Shown here: piece by piece, positions 6,815-15,195 of the stretch | Layout: each line of letters starts with the position of its first letter | How positions within the stretch are numbered: the first letter of the stretch is position 1 | DNA from: Thermoanaerobaculia bacterium | GTDB lineage: Bacteria; Acidobacteriota; Thermoanaerobaculia; Multivoradales; JAHEKO01 | Reading direction: 5' to 3' | Assembly (NCBI GenBank): GCA_945787635.1 | Contig: CALZIK010000067.1 | Span: 1-57,955 of the forward strand | DNA length: 57,955 nt | Notes under the pieces: generated by a model | What the model was told of the DNA's origin: nothing | Databases searched by the model: none | The model's input: the letters and a program-made list of their open reading frames with translations, nothing else | Program-made: the position numbers and the translations under genes

Positions 6815-7711
6815 TCAGGGAGTCCGGGTCCGGAATGTGCCGGCCGGTTCGAGATAGATGTCCGCTGCGCTCTCGCCGTCGACCCTCGCCGCGAAGGCGA
6901 TCCAGCGGCCGTCCGGTGACCACGTTGGCTGAAAGACCCGATGCAGACCTTCGGCGAAGCGATGCCGCTCGCCGCCGCGAAGGTCGAAGACTACCAGCGC
7001 GCGCTCGCGATCGCCGTCCGAGAGACCCGTGACGACGAGGTCGCCGTCGGGCGACCAATCCGGCGCGAACTCGTGCCTCGAGGGATCGATGGTCAACCGG
7101 CGAATCGCCCGGTCCCTCCACTCGAGGAGGTAGAGCTCGTCGCGCTCGCCTTCGGTGTCGCGACGCGAGAAGAAGACCAGAGCGCTCCCGTCCGGCGACC
7201 ACCGCGGCCAGACGTCCCGGTGCGGGCTGTCGGTGAGCCTCTCCGGCTGCCCACCCTCCGCGGGCACGACCCAGAGGTCCGGATTGCCTGAGCGTTGCGA
7301 TGTGAAGGCGATCCAGCGGCCGTCGGGGGACCAGTCGGGGGTGAGCTCGGGGCTCGAATCTTCGAGGAGGCAGGTGCCGGCACCCGTGTCGAGGCGCATG
7401 ACCCACAGGCACGATCGTCCCTCGCGCTCGCTCTGAAACACGATCCGCATCCCATCGGGCGCCCAGGCGGGATACTGGTCGACGCCGTGGTTCGTCGTCA
7501 GGCGAGAAACGTCGGAGCCGTCGACGCCCACGACGTAGATCTCGCTGTTGCCATCGCGTTGCGATTCAAACAGCACGCGCTGGCTGTCGGGTGCCCAGCT
7601 CGGCGCGCGGTCCTCGGCCGGATGGCGGGTGAGGCGCAGGCGCTCCTGCGCCTGCGACGTCGGTCCCGCGGCGAGAAGCACTGCCAGACAGGTGGCTGCG
7701 CGGCAGGGCAC
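6815..7711 (-). CDS. Exported TolB-like WD40 beta-propeller protein
   Basis: A 298-residue protein with a signal peptide (residues 1-21, cleavage near SQA-Q) followed by six PD40/WD40-like blades of the form WSPDGRWIAFTS (cores near residues 38, 83, 127, 171, 219 and 264). Such propellers are periplasmic and resemble the C-terminal part of TolB, but there is no TolB N-terminal domain, so it is probably a binding or scaffold protein. The GTG at 7711 was chosen because it begins a signal peptide and lies 6 nt after a perfect TATAAT; the longer frame extending to 8521 runs antisense through the sulfatase gene. It diverges from that gene with 66 nt between starts. Confidence 0.75.
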   Translation of the reverse strand: MPCRAATCLAVLLAAGPTSQAQERLRLTRHPAEDRAPSWAPDSQRVLFESQRDGNSEIYVVGVDGSDVSRLTTNHGVDQYPAWAPDGMRIVFQSEREGRSCLWVMRLDTGAGTCLLEDSSPELTPDWSPDGRWIAFTSQRSGNPDLWVVPAEGGQPERLTDSPHRDVWPRWSPDGSALVFFSRRDTEGERDELYLLEWRDRAIRRLTIDPSRHEFAPDWSPDGDLVVTGLSDGDRERALVVFDLRGGERHRFAEGLHRVFQPTWSPDGRWIAFAARVDGESAADIYLEPAGTFRTRTP

Positions 7712-7717
7712 CCAGCG

Positions 7718-7723
7718 ATTATA
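7718..7723 (-). promoter_or_regulatory. TATAAT -10 box, leaderless start of the beta-propeller gene
   Basis: A perfect TATAAT on the minus strand ends 6 nt before the GTG at 7711, with no ribosome binding site between them. Transcription would begin at the start codon. Confidence 0.55.
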
Positions 7724-7777
7724 GGCGCGGAGAACGGGGTGCTCGGGGCGATCGGCCGTGCTACGGTCGACCGCCGG

Positions 7778-9577
7778 ATGAGCGAACGGCGCGTCGCGAT
7801 ACGACTGACGGTATGGCCGCTCGTCCTCTACCTGTCGGTCTTCGCCTACAAGCTGATTCTGTTCGGCTTCTCTCCGCTGCTGCGCTCGTTCGCCTCCCAC
7901 CTGCACGCCTCTGTGCTCTTGCGCATCGCGGTCGAAGACCTCTCGCTGCTCGCAATCCTGATCCTGGTCGACCTGGCCACCTCCCGCAGGGCGCGCTTCG
8001 CCGGGACCGCAATAGCGATCTTCTCCTGTTCTCTCTACCTGCTCGATACTCTGCTGGTTCATGCGCTCGCCACTCGGCTGACCATACCCGCTCTGGTGCG
8101 CTACGCGGACGAGTTGCGCGCCATCGGATCCTTCGTCTCCTTGCCGGGGTGGCTCTCGGTGGCCGCGGTCGTCATCATCGTCTGGCTTCTTCGCCGCTGG
8201 CGACTCGAGCTTCGACGGCGCATCGCAGTCTCGATCCTGGTGCTGAGTGCACTCGCGGTCAGTCCCTGGCTGCTCTTTCCGCGAACCCTCGACCCGATCC
8301 TGGTGTTTGGCTCGTTGAACCTCCTGCGCCTCAATCTCGGAATCGTGCTCAATCACGTCCCGGCCCGAGCGATGGAGGAACGCTGGCAGGAGCTCGACCC
8401 GGAGCTCACCGCGGGAATAGAGACGCAGCATCGCGGTGTCGACCTCGACGAGCCGCTGGGGGGAGACTTGCCCGACATTCTGATCATCGTCTCGGAATCC
8501 CTCTCCCAGGTCGACTCGCAACGCAGCGGTGGCCTCTTCGATCGCCTGCCGCTGATCGATCGCATCCAGGCCGACGGTACGACCCTCACTCAGGTGGTTG
8601 CGGATGGAGCCAACACCACCGACGCGCTGGCGGCGCTACTGCTCGGAATCCAGCCGCTTCCCGCCGGTGAGGCGCATGGCAATGCGCTGCGCCGTTTCCC
8701 CGCAATGGCCTATGGTGGCACCAATCTGGTGGCAAAGGCTCGACAGGCGGGCTATCGCACCGGGGTACTCACCGCCGCTCCCTTGAGCTTCGAGCACAAC
8801 GGTGAGTGGCTTGCCAGCATGGGATTCGACGTCGTCATCGGCGCTGAATCCCCGGCGCTCCGAGGCGAGCCCCGATTCGCCTTTGGAGGGCTCGCCGACC
8901 GATCCCTCTACCGGCTGGTTGTCGAGCAACTCGGACAACCCCGGCGACAGCCGCTGCTGTTGGTCGTTCTCACCCTCAGTTTGCACCGCCCGTACCTGCT
9001 TCCCGAGCGGCACTTCGAGCGTAGCGGGGATCCCCTGCTCGATCAGCTCGCCTACGTCGACGCCACCACTGCGGAGCTGTACAGCGAGCTGCGCGAAAGC
9101 GGCTTCTTCGACCGGGGACTGCTGCTGCTCGTCGGCGATCATCGCCGGATGGCTGCTCTGGAGCCGGAAGAGGCCAGCCGGCGCCAGCTGGATGCCTACG
9201 GCCGGGTGCTGGCCTGCCTGGTCGGAGACGGTGTCCACGCTGGGGTCATCGACGACACCCTACTCAATCAATCCGACCTCAATCGCTACCTGCGACTCGT
9301 GGTTCGCGGTGGGCACCGGCAACTGCTGACGTTGGACCAGATCCATCGCTACCATGGTCTTGGCCTCCCGCGCGCGTTCGCCTCGCACGTGATCGCCGAA
9401 GACCTGGGACTGGTGCTGATCCGATTCCCCGAACGGGCGCCCCATGCCGTGCGCCTTCACGGTCGGTTGGGTCCCGGAGCGATCTCCGATGCCGAGCTGC
9501 GTGCGGTCACGGGGTACCTGACTCTCTCTTCCGCGGCCCTCGGACGAGCGCAACGCGGGGTCGGGAGATCCCGGTGA
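7778..9577 (+). CDS. Membrane sulfatase-superfamily protein, LTA synthase-like
   Basis: A 599-residue protein with about five N-terminal membrane segments (residues 10-30, 45-66, 74-95, 122-138, 148-167) and a C-terminal alkaline-phosphatase/sulfatase fold. Metal and nucleophile positions resemble LtaS/OpgB-type phosphoglycerol transferases: E240 in IIVSES, the nucleophile region GANTTDAL (T280/T281), SLHRPY, and the late LLLVGDHR. In this family the catalytic domain faces the periplasm and moves glycerol phosphate from phosphatidylglycerol to a glycan or lipid. The ATG at 7778 has no Shine-Dalgarno site (TACGGT 10 nt upstream). The next gene, a glycerophosphodiesterase, overlaps by 4 nt, which supports a shared phosphoglycerol role. 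Confidence 0.75.
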   Translation: MSERRVAIRLTVWPLVLYLSVFAYKLILFGFSPLLRSFASHLHASVLLRIAVEDLSLLAILILVDLATSRRARFAGTAIAIFSCSLYLLDTLLVHALATRLTIPALVRYADELRAIGSFVSLPGWLSVAAVVIIVWLLRRWRLELRRRIAVSILVLSALAVSPWLLFPRTLDPILVFGSLNLLRLNLGIVLNHVPARAMEERWQELDPELTAGIETQHRGVDLDEPLGGDLPDILIIVSESLSQVDSQRSGGLFDRLPLIDRIQADGTTLTQVVADGANTTDALAALLLGIQPLPAGEAHGNALRRFPAMAYGGTNLVAKARQAGYRTGVLTAAPLSFEHNGEWLASMGFDVVIGAESPALRGEPRFAFGGLADRSLYRLVVEQLGQPRRQPLLLVVLTLSLHRPYLLPERHFERSGDPLLDQLAYVDATTAELYSELRESGFFDRGLLLLVGDHRRMAALEPEEASRRQLDAYGRVLACLVGDGVHAGVIDDTLLNQSDLNRYLRLVVRGGHRQLLTLDQIHRYHGLGLPRAFASHVIAEDLGLVLIRFPERAPHAVRLHGRLGPGAISDAELRAVTGYLTLSSAALGRAQRGVGRSR

Positions 9578-10851
9578 GAGGCAGTATCGTCTCGTTACTC
9601 GCGTCCTTTTTGATTCTCGGCTGTGTGGTGTCGGGCGAGCCGCCTGCCGAACCGACCTACCGTGACGCAGTCCGCGTGCGTCTGGAGGCATGGCTCGCGC
9701 TGCTCGACACGGCTGCGTTTTCCCACTACCAGTTCCGCTCGACCAGATTGGCTCTCCTGGTGGATGACCTCCTGGATGACGTAACCCAGGCCAACGGTGC
9801 ATGCCGCTGGGAAGACCTGCCCGGGGCGCTCGTGGGCGCGTGGTCGAGTCTCGGCGAGAGCCACAGAGACGCCTCGACTCAGCAGGTTCTGGAGCGCTTG
9901 CTCTTCCTGCAGGCGTTCGAGCTGCTCCCCGAGCTCGAGGCCCGCGCACTTCAGGAGCGCGTGCGGCTGGCCTTGGAGTCGGCTCGGCCGCATGATCTGG
10001 ATCCTGACTTCAAGACGATCGGCCGCAACCTGGTCGCCGGGTTGGAGCTCGACTCTCTTCGTGAGCTCGAGCGCCTGTCGCCGGCACTCCCCGGCGCCAC
10101 CCGGACGGCCCCGACCTGGGTGCTCGCCCACCGCGGCGGGCAAGGTGCTTACCCCGAGAACAGCCTGGCGGGCTTGCAAGCGTCGCTGCGGCTCGCCGAC
10201 GGCATCGAGTGCGACCTGCGTTCGGGCGCTGATGGCGAGGTTTGGGTTCTGCACGACGACGATCTCGAGCGACTCACCGGTCAGCCGATGCTGGTGAGCC
10301 GACTCGCAACAGAGCAGATCTTGCGGCTCCGCCTGCGGGACCCATTCTCACACGGCAGGCCGAGCCGCCACCAGCCGCTCCGCGTGACGCAGCTGCTGCA
10401 GACAATCGACGAGAGCGCCTGGGTGTGGTTGGAGCTCAAGTCCGACGGCGGCGAGTTGCTACCCGATCGACTCGGAGACATCCTGGCCTCCCTCGAGTCG
10501 ACGGACAGGATCATCGTCGCGTCCCTCGATCGGCGGATGCTCGATCCCTTGCGGCGCAGATTTCCGGATCTCACTATCGCCTTCGAGTTCACCGAACTGG
10601 GCGGGGTCGACCTCGGTTGGCTGTTGCAGGCGCCCGATCGAGAACGGCTGATCCTCAGCGCGGACCATTTCGCTGCTCGGCGACCCGACCTCGTCGCCGC
10701 CGCGAAGCAGGCGGGGCTACGCACCTCGTCTTTCATCCTCAACCGGCACGACAGCATCCGGGTCGCCCTCGATCACGGCATCGACTTCATCCAGACCGAC
10801 TACCCCGCGCGGGTCCGTCTCTTGGGTCATCTCGCGGCCCCGGGAACCTGA
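9574..10851 (+). CDS. Glycerophosphodiester phosphodiesterase lipoprotein
   Basis: A 425-residue lipoprotein: lipobox ILGC with Cys at residue 17. An N-terminal helical region of unknown role (about 25-175) precedes a GDPD TIM barrel beginning at LAHRGG (His near 186), then PENS, IECDLRSGADGEVW and LHDDDLERLTG, which supply the catalytic His pair and metal-binding Glu/Asp. The C-terminal DFIQTDYP is also typical. The enzyme hydrolyses glycerophosphodiesters to glycerol 3-phosphate and an alcohol at the periplasmic face. The GTG start overlaps the sulfatase stop (GTGA), so the pair is translationally coupled. It could recycle or trim phosphoglycerol products of the upstream enzyme (inference). 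Confidence 0.85.
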   Translation: MRGSIVSLLASFLILGCVVSGEPPAEPTYRDAVRVRLEAWLALLDTAAFSHYQFRSTRLALLVDDLLDDVTQANGACRWEDLPGALVGAWSSLGESHRDASTQQVLERLLFLQAFELLPELEARALQERVRLALESARPHDLDPDFKTIGRNLVAGLELDSLRELERLSPALPGATRTAPTWVLAHRGGQGAYPENSLAGLQASLRLADGIECDLRSGADGEVWVLHDDDLERLTGQPMLVSRLATEQILRLRLRDPFSHGRPSRHQPLRVTQLLQTIDESAWVWLELKSDGGELLPDRLGDILASLESTDRIIVASLDRRMLDPLRRRFPDLTIAFEFTELGGVDLGWLLQAPDRERLILSADHFAARRPDLVAAAKQAGLRTSSFILNRHDSIRVALDHGIDFIQTDYPARVRLLGHLAAPGT

Positions 10852-10939
10852 CGCGGAGAAGTGTTCGTGGCCGTCGCCTGCTCTCCGAGGCGGGAGTCGG
10901 GCTCAACGAGCGCGCCAGCTTGCGAGCACCGGGGCGTGG

Positions 10940-11992
10940 CTACTTCTCGGTCGGCGAGCCGCCCGAGACCGTTGCCGCGTCCTCTACCGTTCCCTTGATC
11001 TGCCAGCGGATGGTCGGACGCTTGGCCAAGTTGGTGTGGACCACGATCTCGCCGTCGAACTCGCCGCTCGGGACGCGTTCCGGATCGAACACGGCCGCCA
11101 CCTCGTAGATGTAGCCTTCCTCCTGGGTCGTGATCTCGGTCGTGACGCCCGCGAGATCGAGCGCGACGCGCTCGATGGTCATCGGCGCGCTGCCGAAGTT
11201 GCGCACCTCGTAGCGAGCCCGCCGTGGGCCGGAGAGAGAGAAGCTCCCCAGGTCGGTCACGCTCGGAGAGACGAACACCAGCGGACGCACGAAGCCGGAG
11301 ACCGGGATGTGGACGTTCCTCTGCTCGGGATGCGTGGTCCGGATCTCAGCGTAGCCTTGGATGGCCCCGATCGGAGGCTCGGCGCCGAGCGTGAGATCGA
11401 CCCTCCATTGCCGGCCCTCGTACCCCTCGTACCGCTCCTCGTCGGCGGCGGCACGCACCTTCGCCGTGATGTCCCCGTAGGTCACCACGACCTCCGAGAC
11501 CTCGAAGGGCTTCCCGTCGAGCGGCCAAAGAGTGATTCCGATCGTTCCCTCGGTCTCGGTCTCGACGGTGTTCCAGCGAGCGGAGCCGGGCCGGGCTCCC
11601 AGGTAGGGCCGCACAGTGGCGGTGATTGCCAGCTCGAGCTCGGCATTGAGCGGATCCGAGGTCGCCACCCGGATCGTGGTGTGGAGGCGACCCACCAATG
11701 TCCGGGTGTCGAGCTTCGCCCGGATCACGCCGCTCTTGCCCGGCTCGATCGAGCGGTCGAAATCGGCGATCGTGCAACCACAGGTCGGTCGCGCCGACTC
11801 GATGACCAGTTCGGAGTCGCCCTCATTGCGGATCTCGAACTCGTGAAAGACGACGTCGCCCTTGGCCACCTCGCCGAGCTCGACCGAGGGCTCGGGCACC
11901 ACCGCCCTCGGCTGCGCTCGAGCCGCCTCGGCTCCGAGGAAGGCGAGACAGCAAACGAGGCCCAGAGCGGGACGACAATCGGTACTGTTCAT
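10940..11992 (-). CDS. Exported DUF1573-domain protein
   Basis: A 350-residue exported protein with a signal peptide (about residues 1-27, ending ARAQ) and an Ig-like DUF1573 domain: VELGEVAKGDVVFHEFEIRNEG followed by PTCGCT, the hallmark of this family. The rest is two or three beta-sandwich repeats of the same style (PSVTDLGSFSLSGPRRARYEVRNFG). Such proteins are periplasmic or surface proteins with no defined activity. The ATG at 11992 was preferred over upstream ATGs at 12019 and 12049 because it places the signal peptide at the N-terminus; no strong ribosome binding site is present. It is convergent with the GDPD gene. Confidence 0.75.
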   Translation of the reverse strand: MNSTDCRPALGLVCCLAFLGAEAARAQPRAVVPEPSVELGEVAKGDVVFHEFEIRNEGDSELVIESARPTCGCTIADFDRSIEPGKSGVIRAKLDTRTLVGRLHTTIRVATSDPLNAELELAITATVRPYLGARPGSARWNTVETETEGTIGITLWPLDGKPFEVSEVVVTYGDITAKVRAAADEERYEGYEGRQWRVDLTLGAEPPIGAIQGYAEIRTTHPEQRNVHIPVSGFVRPLVFVSPSVTDLGSFSLSGPRRARYEVRNFGSAPMTIERVALDLAGVTTEITTQEEGYIYEVAAVFDPERVPSGEFDGEIVVHTNLAKRPTIRWQIKGTVEDAATVSGGSPTEK

Positions 11993-12019
11993 TTCGATGC
12001 TCGACCGGCAGTTTAGCAT

Positions 12020-12049
12020 TTGACAGCTCGGACCAACCTCGTTTAGCAT
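12020..12049 (+). promoter_or_regulatory. Promoter of the tandem exported paralogs, with GTTTAGCAT direct repeats
   Basis: TTGACA (12020-12025), an 18-nt spacer and TAGCAT (12044-12049) make a plausible sigma-70 promoter 79 nt before the ATG at 12128. GTTTAGCAT occurs twice, at 12011-12019 and 12041-12049, 30 nt apart centre to centre, flanking the -35 and covering the -10, so it could be an operator repeat. Confidence 0.5.
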
Positions 12050-12127
12050 CTCATTACACTTCAGCGCTGGATCGGCCCACGCGACCCCCCAGAGCCGGCT
12101 CCGCGATACAAGAAAGGGAGGAAGACG

Positions 12128-13660
12128 ATGAGAGGATTCGCTCTTCTGGCCACGTTGCTGGTCCTGGTTCCGAGTACGTCCGCGAAGGCTGAGCTCTGCA
12201 CCATTGACTCGGTGCCGGCGGCGACCTTGCTGTTGCCGTATTTCGAGGTCGATCTCAACTCACTGGATGGCGTCAACACGCTGTTCTCGATCAACAACGC
12301 GTCAGCTACGCCGACCGTGGCTCGCGTCACCCTCTGGGGCGACTGGTCGCAGCCGACGATCGCCTTCAACGTGTTTCTCACCGGCTACGACGTTGAGACC
12401 TTCAGCCTGCGGAACATGTTCGTTTTTGGGAACATCCCGATCACTGCGCACGCGTTCAACGACACCGGCGACCTGATCAGTCCGCACGGCAACAACCCGC
12501 AGTGGGACTCGGACCCCGACGAGGCTACCAACGCTCGATTCATGGGCTGCGATACCAACATACCGATCGGCCCCAACCCCGTCCTCACGCCGAAGCCGCC
12601 GCAGTTCGTGGACTACCTCGCTCGCATTCGCGACGGTCACACGGGCAAGCCGGTTGATGGGCTCTCAACGGACCAATGCGTTGGAGCCGACTACGGCGAC
12701 AACATCGCTCGCGGCTACATCACGATCGACAACGTCGTCGATTGCACCCATCTCTTTCCGGATGAGCTCGGTGGAATTTACTTCGGTGCCGGCGGCGTCG
12801 CCAGCAACGTCAACCAGCTCTGGGGCGATTGGTTCATCGTCAATGACTCGGCCGGGTTCGCCCAGGGCGACAACCTGGTGCATATCGAAGCCGATCCCGG
12901 CGGGGGCTTCGCCGCCGGCGATTACACCTTCTACGGCCGCTACGTCGCCGGTCTCGCGACGGATCAGCGAGAGCCGCTGGCAACGACTTGGGCCGCGAGG
13001 TATTTCAACACCGCCGGAAACCCCGCCGCCGTATTCGATGGCGGCACGGACTTGATCGTCTGGCGCGATTCGAAGTGCCAAACGTCTGCGAACGGTCATC
13101 TCTGCACGGGCCAGACCGGGGATGTCGGTCCGGGGTGGTTGCCTCTCGACGAGACGCAGGTGGTCGCGTTCGACCTGTCCGAGCAGGCGGCCCAGATCTG
13201 CGATGACATCTTCATCCCCGGCGGCGGCGGAATCTCGCCGCCACCGCCGGACATCATTAACCCGGTCCAGTGCTTCCCACTCGAGACCCAGCGGGCTGCG
13301 ATCGGGCAGGGAGACTTGGATCCGCCGTTCGACTTCGGCTGGATGTATCTCAATCTCAACTTCACCCTCGGCGACACCTCGGGCCGGGCCACTCCGTGCT
13401 CGACCGACGGGCTCTTTGGCGACATCGCCCAGAGCTGGGTGACCACCAACATGAAGGCGTTCGCGGGCGAGTTTACCGTTGGTTTCGCCGGGGTGCAGCT
13501 GATCTCGGCGTGCGCCACGAGCTTCTCCGCCTGCGCGATCGACGGTAATAGCTGCTTCGACGACACCGACTGTGTGGGTGGCACGGCGGAACCGGGGCCG
13601 GGCGGCGACGATTGCACATTCTTTCCGGCGAACCAGATCATCACGGGCGATCTCGGCTGA
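12128..13660 (+). CDS. Exported protein of unknown function, paralog 1
   Basis: A 510-residue secreted protein with signal peptide (residues 1-21, AKA-E) and a very strong ribosome binding site (AGGGAGGAAG). I do not recognise the family. It is a close paralog of the next gene; shared blocks include LCTID then VPAATLLLPYFEV, DTLFSINNASA-type, TLWGDWS, LTGYDVET, NPQWDSDPDE, YGDNIARGYITIDNV, NQLWGDWFIVN and LATDQREPLATTWAARY. The C-terminus holds several Cys pairs (SACAIDGNSCFDDTDC) that suggest disulfides. A proline/glycine loop (GGGGISPPPPD) is unique to this copy. It is likely a periplasmic or surface beta-rich protein (inference). It starts its own transcription unit from the promoter at 12020-12049. 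Confidence 0.8.
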   Translation: MRGFALLATLLVLVPSTSAKAELCTIDSVPAATLLLPYFEVDLNSLDGVNTLFSINNASATPTVARVTLWGDWSQPTIAFNVFLTGYDVETFSLRNMFVFGNIPITAHAFNDTGDLISPHGNNPQWDSDPDEATNARFMGCDTNIPIGPNPVLTPKPPQFVDYLARIRDGHTGKPVDGLSTDQCVGADYGDNIARGYITIDNVVDCTHLFPDELGGIYFGAGGVASNVNQLWGDWFIVNDSAGFAQGDNLVHIEADPGGGFAAGDYTFYGRYVAGLATDQREPLATTWAARYFNTAGNPAAVFDGGTDLIVWRDSKCQTSANGHLCTGQTGDVGPGWLPLDETQVVAFDLSEQAAQICDDIFIPGGGGISPPPPDIINPVQCFPLETQRAAIGQGDLDPPFDFGWMYLNLNFTLGDTSGRATPCSTDGLFGDIAQSWVTTNMKAFAGEFTVGFAGVQLISACATSFSACAIDGNSCFDDTDCVGGTAEPGPGGDDCTFFPANQIITGDLG

Positions 13661-13743
13661 TGACACGGGATTTCGATAACGACCTCGCTCGACGACCTCA
13701 TGGACCGGCCTCGCGAGCCGCGAGTGGAATAGAGGAGAGACGG

Positions 13744-15195
13744 ATGAGAAAAGAACTTAGTTGTCTGGCCCTGGCGGCCTTCGCCCTTGCTTCCGCCCCC
13801 GTTGCGGCCGAGCTCTGCACGATCGACGCGGTGCCGGCGGCAACCCTGCTCTTACCCTACTTCGAGGTCGGCTTGGACGGTTCCAGCGACGTCGATACCT
13901 TGTTCTCGATCAACAACGCGTCGGCCGTGCCGACCGTAGCCCACGTCACGTTGTGGGGTGACTGGTCACTACCGACAATCGACTTCGACATCTTTCTGAC
14001 CGGCTACGACGTCGAGACGGTCAGCTTGAGGAACGTGTTCCTCAACGGCAATCTCCCGATCACCGCGCATGCGTTTAACGACACCACTGACGTGATCAGC
14101 CCCCACAGCGGCGCTTTGACCGACAACCCCCAGTGGGACTCGGACCCCGACGAACCCACCAACCCCCGGTTCATGGGGTGCGATCCCAATCTGCCCCTCG
14201 GCCCCAACCCGGTCCTGACCGGGGCCTTCTTCGACCGGATCCGCTGCGGCCACACCGGTCTAGGCCTCGCCTGCGACTCCACGAACTGCGTCGGCGGGAG
14301 CCACGGCGACAACATCGCCCGCGGCTACATCACGATCGACAACGTCACGGACTGCAATCTGCTGTTTCCCAATAGCGCGGGCTATTTCGGCGCCGGCGGT
14401 TTCGCCAGCAACGTCAACCAGCTCTGGGGCGACTGGTTCATCGTCAACGGCTCCGACGGGTTCGCCCAGGGCGACAACCTGGTGCACATCGAGGCCTCCA
14501 ACTCGGGAACCTTCGCCGCCGGGGACTACACCTTCTACGGCCGCTATGTCGATGGTCTGGCGACCGATCAGCGCGAGCCGCTGGCCACGACCTGGGCGGC
14601 GCGCTACCTGAACGGCGGTTCCTTCGACGGTGGCACCGACTATCTGGTCTGGCGCGACTCGAAGTGCCAGACCGCGGTTCAGGGGTTCACTTGCGGCGAC
14701 CCGGTGGCCAACCCTTCGGTGGGTCCGCCCTGGTTCGGGCTGGGCCAGACCCAGATCGTCGCCTTCGACCTTGCCGAGCAGGCGGCCGAGCTGTGCGGAA
14801 GCACCTCTTGCTTGCCGCTCGAGACTCAGCGTGTGACCGTGGGGGCGGCGCCCCTCGATCCGCCGTTCGAATTCGGCTGGATGTACCTCAATCTCAACCA
14901 CACCCTCGGCGACACCTCGGGGCACACGCCGCCCTGCTCGACCGACGGACTCTACGGCCCGATCGGCCAGAGTTGGGTCTCGACCAACATGATGGGCTTC
15001 GCGTCGCGTTTGACCGTCGGCGTCGCGGCCCAGCAACTCACGTCGGCCTGCCTGCCATCGGGGGCCGCGTTCGTCTGCGATGCTGACGGCGACAGTTGCA
15101 CCACGGACGCTGAGTGCGACGATGGGGCGACGAGCCTGGCTGCAGGCGACTTCTGCCAGAGAGGGGCCAGCCCGATCATCACGTTCAATCCGTAG
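13744..15195 (+). CDS. Exported protein of unknown function, paralog 2
   Basis: A 483-residue secreted paralog of the preceding gene, 83 nt downstream on the same strand, with its own signal peptide (about residues 1-21, APVAA-E) and Shine-Dalgarno site (GAGGAGAG). The two proteins align end to end by eye, from the first Cys (LCTID) to the Cys-rich tail (CDADGDSCTTDAECDDG), with variable loops between. The tandem arrangement points to a local duplication. The start at 13744 was chosen over the upstream in-frame ATG at 13612, which lies inside paralog 1. Its last 11 bp overlap tail to tail with the minus-strand FG-GAP gene. Confidence 0.8.
   Translation: MRKELSCLALAAFALASAPVAAELCTIDAVPAATLLLPYFEVGLDGSSDVDTLFSINNASAVPTVAHVTLWGDWSLPTIDFDIFLTGYDVETVSLRNVFLNGNLPITAHAFNDTTDVISPHSGALTDNPQWDSDPDEPTNPRFMGCDPNLPLGPNPVLTGAFFDRIRCGHTGLGLACDSTNCVGGSHGDNIARGYITIDNVTDCNLLFPNSAGYFGAGGFASNVNQLWGDWFIVNGSDGFAQGDNLVHIEASNSGTFAAGDYTFYGRYVDGLATDQREPLATTWAARYLNGGSFDGGTDYLVWRDSKCQTAVQGFTCGDPVANPSVGPPWFGLGQTQIVAFDLAEQAAELCGSTSCLPLETQRVTVGAAPLDPPFEFGWMYLNLNHTLGDTSGHTPPCSTDGLYGPIGQSWVSTNMMGFASRLTVGVAAQQLTSACLPSGAAFVCDADGDSCTTDAECDDGATSLAAGDFCQRGASPIITFNP

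Noticed and set aside
7295-7777. N-terminal extension of the sulfatase gene upstream of 7778
   Set aside because: This part is antisense to the beta-propeller coding region and would precede the first membrane helix with non-native sequence; the ATG at 7778 begins a normal N-terminus.
12128-15195. The two exported paralogs as phage or transposon proteins
   Set aside because: Both have signal peptides, native-looking composition and ordinary flanks with no inverted repeats, integrase or transposase.
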